A stretch of DNA of 64,000 nucleotides from positions 2,137,149-2,201,148 of the forward strand of contig NZ_KQ236688.1 in the NCBI RefSeq assembly GCF_001183545.1, given 5' to 3'. The position numbers and the translations under genes are program-made. The DNA is from Cellvibrio sp. pealriver. Lineage in GTDB: Bacteria > Pseudomonadota > Gammaproteobacteria > Pseudomonadales > Cellvibrionaceae. The stretch's first letter is position 1; every line of letters begins with the position of its first letter. The notes below the pieces were generated by a model. It made no database searches. It saw only the letters and a list, made by a program, of their open reading frames with translations, and was not told the DNA's origin. This document shows, piece by piece, positions 55,349 through 63,142 of the stretch.

Positions 55349-55990
55349 ATGAAAAAAAATCTATTGCAAGTAATCGCCCTGTTTGTCATCAGCTGTTTTG
55401 CGGTTGCAAGTTATGCGGACGACGCAACCGGCATCCAAACCCTGCAAACACGCTGGGCAGACATTAAATACCAAACACCGGAAGCCGATCAGGAAAAAGC
55501 GTTTGTTGCTTTAGTCGCAGAAGCTGAACAATTGCGCAAAGCGAATAACACTGCGCCTTACTTAATCTGGGAAGCGATTATTCGCTCCACTTACGCCGGT
55601 GCAAAAGGCGGTTTGGGTGCGCTGGATGAAGTGAAAAAAGCAAAAAAATTATTGGAGCAAGCCATTAAACTCGACCCTTCCGCTATGAATGGTTCGGCCT
55701 ACACCAGTTTGGGTTCGCTTTATTATCAAGTACCCGGTTGGCCGGTTGGTTTTGGTGATGACAAAAAAGCCAAAGAAATGTTGTTAAAAGGCTTGAGCTA
55801 TAATCCTGATGGCATAGACTCCAATTACTTTTATGGCGACTATTTGTTAGACCAAAAAGAGTACAAGCAAGCCGTGGCTGCATTTGAAAAAGCACTCAAA
55901 GCCGCACCTCGCCCCGGCCGTGAATCTGCCGATGCAGGCCGTAAAGGTGAAATAGAAACCGCCATGGCCAAGGCAAAAAAACATTTATGA
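55349..55990 (+). CDS. Periplasmic TPR-repeat protein
   Basis: This 213-residue protein has a signal peptide (about 1-23, ending SYA), then helical repeats: AKKLLEQAIKLDPSAMNGSA, SLGSLYYQVPG and YKQAVAAFEKALKAAP. It fits a tetratricopeptide scaffold. It starts 10 bp after the SDR gene. A role as adaptor or chaperone for the operon's product is inference. Confidence 0.85.
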   Translation: MKKNLLQVIALFVISCFAVASYADDATGIQTLQTRWADIKYQTPEADQEKAFVALVAEAEQLRKANNTAPYLIWEAIIRSTYAGAKGGLGALDEVKKAKKLLEQAIKLDPSAMNGSAYTSLGSLYYQVPGWPVGFGDDKKAKEMLLKGLSYNPDGIDSNYFYGDYLLDQKEYKQAVAAFEKALKAAPRPGRESADAGRKGEIETAMAKAKKHL

Positions 55991-56005
55991 TGGATTAACA
56001 GATCA

Positions 56006-56665
56006 ATGCAAATATTGTTAGTGGAAGATGATGAACTGCTCGCAGAAGGGATAGTCAGTGCCCTGTCGCGAGCAGGTTTTGCTGTTAATTGGTTAGCCAC
56101 TGGAAAAGCAGCCACCGCACATGTGGTTGCTGAACCGCCCGATATTTTACTACTCGATCTCGGCCTGCCCGATATGGACGGAATTGAAGTATTGAAACTG
56201 GTGCGGCAAAAAAAATTACCCACGCAAGTATTGATTCTGACAGCACGGGACAGCACCCAGGCAAAAGTGATCGGCCTGGACTCCGGTGCCGATGACTATC
56301 TCACCAAACCTTTTGAATTGGATGAATTACTCGCACGCTTGCGTGTGCTCGAACGCCGCTTGGGTAATGCTACTTCCTCCATGATTAATATCGGACCGCT
56401 GAGCCTGAATACGGCGCATCACGAAGTGTTATTGGAAGGCCAGGCATTAGTGTTATCGCGGCGCGAATATATGTTGCTCAAGGCATTGGTGGAACACGTT
56501 GGTGTTATCCAAACGCGCGAAGGTCTTGAAGCGAAATTGTATTCCTGGGGCGATGAAGTGGCGAGCAACGCCATTGAAGTGCACATCCACAACCTGCGCA
56601 AAAAATTGCCGCCCAATTTCATCCGCACTTTGCGCGGCATAGGTTACATGGTGCCGCGCCAATGA
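56006..56665 (+). CDS. OmpR/QseB-type response regulator
   Basis: This 219-residue regulator has receiver Asp51 in LLLDLGLPDMDG, Lys near 101 in DYLTKPF, and a C-terminal winged helix (EVHIHNLRKKLPPNFIRTLRGIGYM). It is similar in layout to QseB/PmrA. It overlaps the kinase gene by 4 bp and follows the TPR gene after 15 bp, so it may be transcribed with the biosynthetic operon. Likely targets are this operon and the downstream iron-uptake genes. Confidence 0.93.
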   Translation: MQILLVEDDELLAEGIVSALSRAGFAVNWLATGKAATAHVVAEPPDILLLDLGLPDMDGIEVLKLVRQKKLPTQVLILTARDSTQAKVIGLDSGADDYLTKPFELDELLARLRVLERRLGNATSSMINIGPLSLNTAHHEVLLEGQALVLSRREYMLLKALVEHVGVIQTREGLEAKLYSWGDEVASNAIEVHIHNLRKKLPPNFIRTLRGIGYMVPRQ

Positions 56666-58086
56666 AATCCATTCGTGGATTTTTAGTCATCATTTTATTG
56701 GCGATAGTAACACTCGCCAATTTCGCTGCGGCATTGCGCGGTTATTTAAGCAGTATGGATGAAGCAGAGCGTTTGTTTAACCAGCGCCTGCTACAGCAAG
56801 TGGATTTATTAAATTACACCCTGCCACAATTACTTTCCCACACACAGGCGCAACCTACTCCCACCGTTTTTCCAGCACGCACAGTTGCCGCCGAGACATC
56901 GCTGGAATTCCAATGGGTATCGCACGACGGAACATTACTTGCCCGCTCTCCAGCAATGCCCGAAGAGGTCGTTGTTCCGCTAGAAGACGGTTTTCGTTTT
57001 ATCAATTTTCACAATTATCGCTGGCATTTATTAGTAACGCCCAGCGCCGATAAAAACAGTTGGTTTATTGTTGCCGAGCGCGATGATCAGCGTTACCGCC
57101 TCGCTGAATCCATGATTTTGCAAGCCGTGTACCCGATGGTATTAGCGATCCCAATTATCGGTTTGATTATCTGGTGGGTATTGGGTGTTGGCTTGCAACC
57201 CATAAAATTACTTGCAAGCGAACTGCGCCAACGCGAAGCCACTGACTTACGCATAATTGATCTGCAGCAAATGCCGAAAGAATTGGAACAGCTTGCACAA
57301 TCTGCGAATGATTTGTTGCGCCGGTTGGATGCCTCTTTCGCGCGCGAAAAACGTTTTTCCGGCGATGCCGCCCATGAATTGCGCACCCCTATAGCCGCGT
57401 TAAAAATCCACTGCGAAAATTTGTTGCACGAACTACACCCCGCGCCAGCTTCAGTGATGAAATTAAAACAAGGTATTGAGCGGATGAGTTATTTGGTTGA
57501 GCAAATTCTGTTGCTCAACCGCACTGCGCCCGATCACTTTATGGGAAATTTTGAGACGATCAATTTAACACAGTTAGCTAAGCAGGCAATTGTTGACCAC
57601 AGCGAAGCACTGGACGTAAAGCATCACCAGATTGAATTTGAAGGCGATGAATGCTGGATTTCCGGTGACCGCGCTGCGCTCACCAGTTTGTTAAATAATT
57701 TACTGGGCAACGCAATTAAATATACACCCTCAGGCGGACGCATTGCCGTTAACACCTGGTTGCGTGGCCGCGATGTTGTACTGGAAGTCATGGACAACGG
57801 CCCTGGAATTCCTGAAGCGGATCGCGCACGCGTGTTTGACCGATTTTATCGTTTGGGTGGCGACCGCCATAATTCCAAAACGCCCGGCTGCGGATTGGGC
57901 TTATCGATTGTGCAACAAGTTGTTGAGCTTCATGCAGCACACATTGCGCTCACACAATCGCGCTACGAACAGGGCCTGCTTGTCATGGTGACCTTTGCAG
58001 CGATTCTTGCGCCCGGTAATAAACATAACCCCGACACGCCGTTACTCGCACATCAGGCAGGAAAAAATGAACAGGATAATCACTAG
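56662..58086 (+). CDS. QseC-type sensor histidine kinase
   Basis: This 474-residue kinase has two membrane helices (about 6-28 and 153-176), a periplasmic sensor of about 120 residues, HAMP-like linker, phospho-acceptor His238 in AAHELRTPIAALKIH, and ATPase motifs NAIKYTPSGG, DNGPGIPEAD and GCGLGLSIVQQ. It is paired with the preceding regulator. Its end overlaps the cupredoxin gene by 20 bp, linking sensing with iron transport. Confidence 0.93.
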   Translation: MKSIRGFLVIILLAIVTLANFAAALRGYLSSMDEAERLFNQRLLQQVDLLNYTLPQLLSHTQAQPTPTVFPARTVAAETSLEFQWVSHDGTLLARSPAMPEEVVVPLEDGFRFINFHNYRWHLLVTPSADKNSWFIVAERDDQRYRLAESMILQAVYPMVLAIPIIGLIIWWVLGVGLQPIKLLASELRQREATDLRIIDLQQMPKELEQLAQSANDLLRRLDASFAREKRFSGDAAHELRTPIAALKIHCENLLHELHPAPASVMKLKQGIERMSYLVEQILLLNRTAPDHFMGNFETINLTQLAKQAIVDHSEALDVKHHQIEFEGDECWISGDRAALTSLLNNLLGNAIKYTPSGGRIAVNTWLRGRDVVLEVMDNGPGIPEADRARVFDRFYRLGGDRHNSKTPGCGLGLSIVQQVVELHAAHIALTQSRYEQGLLVMVTFAAILAPGNKHNPDTPLLAHQAGKNEQDNH

Positions 58087-58399
58087 CACTCTTTTGGCTT
58101 GTGCTCTGCTCTGCACAGCAGCCAACGCAGAAGTCCCCACATTTACTATCGAAATCCGCGAGCATTTATTTTATCCATCGCAATTGGTGATCCCAGCTAA
58201 CACCAAAGTGAAATTAATTGTGATCAATCGCGATGCCACGCCGGAAGAATTTGAAAGCTACGAACTTAACCGTGAAAAAGTGATTATGGGCGGTGCCAAA
58301 GCGATTATTTTTATTGGCCCGCTAGTGCCGGGAGACTATCCGTTTTTTGGTGAGTTCAACCCCAAAACGGCGCAAGGTATTATTCGGGTGGAGAATTAA
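58067..58399 (+). CDS. Periplasmic cupredoxin-like protein
   Basis: This 110-residue protein has a signal peptide (about 1-21, ending ANA), then a cupredoxin beta-sandwich pattern (FTIEIREHLFYPSQLVIPAN, KLIVINRDATPEEFESYEL, PGDYPFFGEFN). The classical Cys copper ligand is not visible, so metal binding differs from plastocyanin. It starts inside the kinase gene. Proteins of this type accompany FTR1 permeases and probably handle ferrous iron or copper. Confidence 0.86.
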   Translation: MNRIITSTLLACALLCTAANAEVPTFTIEIREHLFYPSQLVIPANTKVKLIVINRDATPEEFESYELNREKVIMGGAKAIIFIGPLVPGDYPFFGEFNPKTAQGIIRVEN

Positions 58400-58400
58400 T

Positions 58401-59222
58401 ATGCTCGATGCCGTATTGCTTATTTTGCGCGAAGTACTTGAGGCAGCATTAATTCTTAGCTTGCTGTTGGCACTTGGCAATAAACTCAAGTTTCATTATC
58501 GCTGGAGTTTTTTTGCACTGGCGATAGGTGTACTGGGCTCCTGGCTACTCGCTCACTTTGCTTATGATATTGCCGATGCAATGGAAGGGATGGGGCAAGA
58601 ATTATTGAATGCCGCATTATATGCAGCTGTCATCCTGAGCCTTATCGCACTGGCGCTGTTAATCCTGCCATTATTATTTGGCTGCTCTGCAAAATCATCC
58701 GCTTCCAGAGGCGTGGCAGACAATCGCACCGGATTATTTCACAGCTTATTTATCATTATCGTCAGCCTTTCACTGATGCGGGAAGGTTCTGAAATCTGGA
58801 TTTATCTTTCTGCGTTTACTCACAATCCAAATGCGATGTCATCTGCGCTGATTGGCGCTGCAATAGGTACAGGGATTGGCATGAGTTTGGGAGCGATTAT
58901 TTATTATGTGTTTGCATTTATGCGGGAAAAATATTTTCTCCCTGTTTTTTTAGTGGTTATTACACTGCTTGCAGGTGGACTCTCTATGCAAGTGGCCAAA
59001 CAGTTAATGCAAATTGGTCTGCTCGACTCTGGCACTCCATTATGGGATAGCTCATTTCTGGTTGATGAACATTCCTGGCTGGGCGAATTGCTGTACGCCC
59101 TGGTCGGTTACGATTCACGCCCCGCACCTGTTCAGGGTATTTTTTATTTATTTACTGTCGCGCCCATTCTGCTTGCCAGCCTGTGGCGATTAATACGCTC
59201 GCGAGTCAATACACATGCGTAA
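58401..59222 (+). CDS. FTR1-family iron permease
   Basis: This 273-residue, seven-helix membrane protein has REVLEAAL near residue 9 and REGSEIWIY near residue 134, the RExxE motifs that carry iron in FTR1/EfeU. GGAG precedes ATG 58401. It imports iron, probably with the cupredoxin-like protein upstream and the barrel-like protein downstream. Confidence 0.9.
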   Translation: MLDAVLLILREVLEAALILSLLLALGNKLKFHYRWSFFALAIGVLGSWLLAHFAYDIADAMEGMGQELLNAALYAAVILSLIALALLILPLLFGCSAKSSASRGVADNRTGLFHSLFIIIVSLSLMREGSEIWIYLSAFTHNPNAMSSALIGAAIGTGIGMSLGAIIYYVFAFMREKYFLPVFLVVITLLAGGLSMQVAKQLMQIGLLDSGTPLWDSSFLVDEHSWLGELLYALVGYDSRPAPVQGIFYLFTVAPILLASLWRLIRSRVNTHA

Positions 59223-59943
59223 ATCATTCATTCGTAATACACCATTTTTGCTCAGGTCATCATTGATGGTGCTGCTGTTCAGCACGTTAAGTACAACGCA
59301 CGCCCATGCCGAAATGAACCGTGTTTATCACCCCTATGTTGAGCAAGGTGAGCGTGAATTGGAGTATGGTTTTACCCTGCGCGATGCCGGTGGCGAGAAT
59401 CTGTTACTTAACCGCGCCGGATTTGGTTATGCATGGAACGATAAATTATTTACCGAGGTTTATCTGCTCACTGAATCCATAACCCATGAAGGTGAACAAA
59501 TTCGTGGTTATGAATTTGAAGCCAAATGGCAACTGACTGAACAAGGCGAATACTGGGCAGACTGGGGATTATTATTGGAGGCAGGCACCGCCAAAGACAT
59601 CAATAGCCATGAGTTTGCTCTTGGCCTTTTATGGGAAAAAGAATTAGCCAGCCGCTGGGTAGCAACCGCCAATGCTATTGCCGAATACGAATACGGCAGT
59701 GATATAAAAGACGAATTTGAAACCGCACTTCGCGCACAATTTCGCTACCGGTACAGCGCTGCATTTGAACCGGCACTGGAATTATATTTGGATGACCAGG
59801 ACTGGGCTGCTGGCCCTGCTGTTATGGGCATAGTGAAACTATCAGGCCGCAAACAACTGCGTTGGGAATTGGGTGTTTTATTCGGTTTAGATGACGACAC
59901 ACCGGAAAACAATTTGCGCGGCGCAATTGAATTTGAATTTTAA
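59215..59943 (+). CDS. Outer-membrane beta-barrel-like protein
   Basis: This 242-residue protein has a signal peptide (about 1-32, ending HAHA) followed by alternating hydrophobic/polar strands rich in Glu, Tyr and Trp, ending in EFEF with terminal Phe, as expected for a small outer-membrane barrel. It overlaps the permease gene by 8 bp. I do not recognise a named family; a role in metal passage or sensing is contextual inference. Confidence 0.75.
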   Translation: MRKSFIRNTPFLLRSSLMVLLFSTLSTTHAHAEMNRVYHPYVEQGERELEYGFTLRDAGGENLLLNRAGFGYAWNDKLFTEVYLLTESITHEGEQIRGYEFEAKWQLTEQGEYWADWGLLLEAGTAKDINSHEFALGLLWEKELASRWVATANAIAEYEYGSDIKDEFETALRAQFRYRYSAAFEPALELYLDDQDWAAGPAVMGIVKLSGRKQLRWELGVLFGLDDDTPENNLRGAIEFEF

Positions 59944-59966
59944 AAAGCCGCTATATCTCACTACTC

Positions 59967-59990
59967 GTTTACTACTCACTAGTAGTAAAC
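59967..59990. terminator. 10-bp perfect hairpin between convergent genes
   Basis: GTTTACTACT-CACT-AGTAGTAAAC lies between the barrel gene and the convergent DMT gene. There is no strong U-tract; it may serve both directions. Confidence 0.45.
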
Positions 59991-60008
59991 ACTATTATTC
60001 AGTCATAT

Positions 60009-60869
60009 TTATCTAGCCCCTAACCATGCACCTGCACTGGTTGCCAATAAGCCACTGATTAACCACGCATTTAGCGGCTCACCCAAAATAAGTGATGCAC
60101 CTATACCAGCAACCGCGGGCACCAGTGCCATACAGGCACCGGTTCGCGCTGGGCCAAGTCTCGTCATGGCGGCCATGTAAAACACCATTGCAATCACAGC
60201 GACGACAACCCCTTGATAAAGTCCTTGCAGAAGAATGTCGTTGAGGGGAGCCGTTATTATCGCCTTGGGTAGCAACACGACGTAAACCGGTAAAAAAATG
60301 AACGCCGATAAAAGCGCACCACCAATCGCCGTTTCCCACGCACCATAACCGGAGCGTTTGGCAAGAATGGTGTAAAGCGCCCAAAGTAGTGAGGAGGCAA
60401 TCAACAACAAATCACCCGGCAAGGTATTTTCGCTACGGGAAAAAATATCCACCCCCAAACAAATAACCCCTACTGCAATTACCGGCAAGGCGATACGCAG
60501 GTTGCGGCGCAGAGGCTCACGCAGCACAACAAATGCCATGAGTGGGACAAAAAAAGGCAGCAAACCGGAAATGAGCACCGCACCATGCGCCGCAGGTGCG
60601 TGCTTAAAGGCAAAGTAAACCGTCACGGAATAGCCAATGCCACCGGATAAAGCCAGAGACAACATTTTGGTATTCAACAAGGGAACCCGCTTCCAGAATA
60701 ACCACAGCGGCAGCAACACCAGAGAGGCAACACCAAAACGCAGTGCGGTAATATCAAACGCATTCAGCACACTGGTCCCACCTATGCGAGAAACCAGTAC
60801 AAAACCAGACCAGATTAAAACGGCACCCGCAACAAACAAATAGCCGCTTTTGGCAGGAGATGATTGCAT
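60009..60869 (-). CDS. EamA/DMT-superfamily transporter
   Basis: This 286-residue inner-membrane protein has about ten helices arranged as two EamA repeats (GAVLIWSGFVLVSRIGG near the start; LLLIASSLLWALYTILAKRSG in the second half). Members export amino acids, sugars or other metabolites; the cargo is not evident. Confidence 0.9.
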   Translation of the reverse strand: MQSSPAKSGYLFVAGAVLIWSGFVLVSRIGGTSVLNAFDITALRFGVASLVLLPLWLFWKRVPLLNTKMLSLALSGGIGYSVTVYFAFKHAPAAHGAVLISGLLPFFVPLMAFVVLREPLRRNLRIALPVIAVGVICLGVDIFSRSENTLPGDLLLIASSLLWALYTILAKRSGYGAWETAIGGALLSAFIFLPVYVVLLPKAIITAPLNDILLQGLYQGVVVAVIAMVFYMAAMTRLGPARTGACMALVPAVAGIGASLILGEPLNAWLISGLLATSAGAWLGAR

Positions 60870-61044
60870 CTAAAGCTCCACAAACCACAGGAGTTGAACA
60901 GACAGCGAGACAAAGCGCCACTGAAAGGAGCCCAAGTATGAGTGAGCCAATAAAAGCCGGCAAACAAAATGCTCGCTCTTATGTATCTTTTTATAGTAAT
61001 TAAACGAAGAGCCAATATTTTTATTCAACCCGAATAGCACGCAA

Positions 61045-61075
61045 AAAAAAGCCGCTCATTTTTGAGCGGCTTTTT
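61045..61075 (-). terminator. Bidirectional Rho-independent terminator
   Basis: GCCGCTCA (61051-61058) pairs with TGAGCGGC (61063-61070) around TTTT, flanked by A- and T-runs on both sides. It ends the first PEP-CTERM gene on the minus strand and can also work on the plus strand. Confidence 0.88.
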
Positions 61076-61099
61076 CAACGAGTTTGTCACGCGGGCATA

Positions 61100-61624
61100 T
61101 TATGCCTGACGCTTTCTTCTCATCAAACCCAAGCCCAACAAGCCAAGGCCAAACAGTATCAGGCTGCTTGATTCTGGCACGCTGACTTCTTTGGTGATTA
61201 CGCTCAGGGTTGATTTACCTACAATGAAATCACCCAATGTGCTGGTCACTTGCACAAACAAAGTGCCATCGGCATTCAGTTTTGCCAATGAGCTCACGCC
61301 CAGATTGCCGAACCAAGCTACCGTTGGGTTAGCTACGCCGCCATCTTCCATATCGAAATTGCCGAGTTGCACCAACGCAATTTCAAAAGGCATGTACCAA
61401 GGATCATTTTTGTCGTCTTTGAGTTCAATCACGATACTTGCACTTTCGGCAGAGCCCAATGCGAAACCGCTATCAAGGATATTGTGAGTCCAAGAAACAC
61501 TTTGACCAAAAGATACGGTTGTAGAAACACCGTTGCGCTCAACATCAGTAATCAAGCCAGCGAAACTATTAACAGAAAATACGCAAGCAACTACCGCTAC
61601 AAAACTCTTCAAAGATTTAATCAT
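61100..61624 (-). CDS. PEP-CTERM sorting-domain protein
   Basis: This 174-residue secreted protein has a signal peptide (about 1-22, ending NSFA), a beta-rich middle and a C-terminal sorting tail: VPESSSLILFGLGLLGLGL followed by MRRKR. This is the exosortase/PEP-CTERM layout. ATG 61624 was preferred to one at 61636, which has no ribosome-binding site. No exosortase gene is in the window. Confidence 0.87.
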   Translation of the reverse strand: MIKSLKSFVAVVACVFSVNSFAGLITDVERNGVSTTVSFGQSVSWTHNILDSGFALGSAESASIVIELKDDKNDPWYMPFEIALVQLGNFDMEDGGVANPTVAWFGNLGVSSLAKLNADGTLFVQVTSTLGDFIVGKSTLSVITKEVSVPESSSLILFGLGLLGLGLMRRKRQA

Positions 61625-61748
61625 GTTTGATTCCATTTTTAATAAAAACAGGCAACACGCTATTGCCTTACCTCATTACAACAACATCCTAAGGGAGTTG
61701 TTGCACACATGTACGCCCGGAAACTTACAGGAACGTATCATCCAAAAC

Positions 61749-61777
61749 AAAGGGAGACCTGAAACAGGTCTCCCTTT
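61749..61777 (-). terminator. Terminator-like 13-bp hairpin of the second PEP-CTERM gene
   Basis: AAAGGGAGACCTG pairs perfectly with CAGGTCTCCCTTT around AAA. On the minus strand it is followed by TGTTTTGG, a short T-rich tail. Confidence 0.75.
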
Positions 61778-61799
61778 GTTGAGAATTTTTTAATGCTGT

Positions 61800-62414
61800 T
61801 TAAGCGCGCGCTTTTCTTCTCGCCAGCACCAGTCCAACCAAACCAATCATCAGCATCACCAATGGGCTGGATTCAATCACATTGGCTTTCGCAGTCACAA
61901 CAACACCATCCAGGAAATTACCCAAAGTGCCCGCATCGTAGGTTGTGAAGGTGATAGTGCTGAGGGTGCTGTTAGCAACAAAACTGCCGGTGTACTGCTT
62001 CCAGCTACCAACAACATGATCATTGATCAAAGCAGCCAAGGTACCGGCGCTAAAATGAAACTGCTCATTGGAATTAACACGCGCGCTATAGAAAAAAGAG
62101 ACATCGTATGTTTGGCCAATGACGGTAGCAAAGTTCTGATAGATAGAGAACACGGAACCATCAAACGGATGTGCATTCAGCTCAGCATGTTGGTTTCCTT
62201 CAGGGGCTACAACACCGCCGTAGTGATCCCAAATTTCAATATTGTCGCCTTCCCAACCGTTGACACTGGCCGATGAGAAATAAGCCCAGTTGCCAGTAGC
62301 AACATTATTGTCTTCGAACCCGCCGTTTACGATCAGGTTGGCGTTAGCGCTCGCTGCCAACAACAAACCAGCCATTGCACCAGCACAGCGGGTAAAAATC
62401 GATTTGACTGACAT
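61800..62414 (-). CDS. PEP-CTERM-like secreted protein with atypical sorting motif
   Basis: This 204-residue protein has a signal peptide (ending ASANA), then NLIVNGGFEDN and a jelly-roll-like region (WEGDNIEIWDHYGG, GQTYDVSFFYSARV, GSWKQYTGSFVA). The tail is IESSPLVMLMIGLVGLVLARRKARA-like: helix plus basic end, but with IESSP in place of VPEP. ATG 62414 with AAGGAA upstream was chosen over a longer frame. It lies about 175 bp upstream of the first PEP-CTERM gene on the same strand. Confidence 0.82.
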   Translation of the reverse strand: MSVKSIFTRCAGAMAGLLLAASANANLIVNGGFEDNNVATGNWAYFSSASVNGWEGDNIEIWDHYGGVVAPEGNQHAELNAHPFDGSVFSIYQNFATVIGQTYDVSFFYSARVNSNEQFHFSAGTLAALINDHVVGSWKQYTGSFVANSTLSTITFTTYDAGTLGNFLDGVVVTAKANVIESSPLVMLMIGLVGLVLARRKARA

Positions 62415-62715
62415 AAAAGTTCCTTTGGAAACATGAGTGAGGGCGCTACCTAAGCTGTAATACTGGCGCCGATGGCACATAAATCAGCAAGTTTTACGCC
62501 ATAAAAAAAATTGTCATGCAAATCAATAAAATAACGAGAATTGCATCACAAAATAAAATGAGATGCGTAAAATAAACCGACAACAATTTGCCTCACTACC
62601 CGTATTTATCGGAGGCTGGGCTCGATTTAGCGCGGATCGATGCTTATACTCTTGCCCGTTTTATCTAGCCCTATTTTCACCCATGTTTCCCCTCTAATCC
62701 TCACAAGGAGTTTTT
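62415..62715. other. Divergent intergenic region, nothing distinctive seen
   Basis: This 301-bp gap lies between divergent genes and must hold promoters for both. It is AT-rich near 62500-62570. I see no clear palindrome, box or small gene. Confidence 0.5.
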
Positions 62716-63120
62716 ATGAAACGCGTGTTTTGGTCCATCCTGACATCCATTACATTCCTCTTCGCCTTATCCGCACAAGCAGCCCCTTTGTTGGTTAACC
62801 CTGACCCAATTGCCGTGCCTGCAGGGATCAACGAATTCCAGATCACCAGCGACATCAAGCGCGCATTGGTAAGCCGCGGCTGGGTTGTGAGCGGTGAAAG
62901 CAAGGGCAAGATCGATGCAACACTCAATATTCGTTCACACTCTGCCCGTATCGCCATTTATCACGACCTGAAACAAGTGCGCATTGAGTATGTGTCCAGT
63001 GAAAACCTGAAATACAAAGAAAAAGACGGCAAGCGCTACATTCACCGCAACTACCTCAGCTGGGTTAACAATGTGGCCGGCGATATCAGCAAAAACATGC
63101 AATTGAGCGCGCTCAACTGA
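62716..63120 (+). CDS. Small secreted protein of unknown function
   Basis: This 134-residue protein has a signal peptide (about 1-22, ending AQA). The mature part has a helix-strand pattern with IKRALVSRGWVVSGESKGKI and ATLNIRSHSARIAIYHDLKQ. I do not recognise the family. AAGGAG precedes the ATG. It lies 22 bp before the FAD-dependent gene and is probably in the same operon. Confidence 0.75.
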   Translation: MKRVFWSILTSITFLFALSAQAAPLLVNPDPIAVPAGINEFQITSDIKRALVSRGWVVSGESKGKIDATLNIRSHSARIAIYHDLKQVRIEYVSSENLKYKEKDGKRYIHRNYLSWVNNVAGDISKNMQLSALN

Positions 63121-63142
63121 TAATCGATGTAACGGCTTTACA

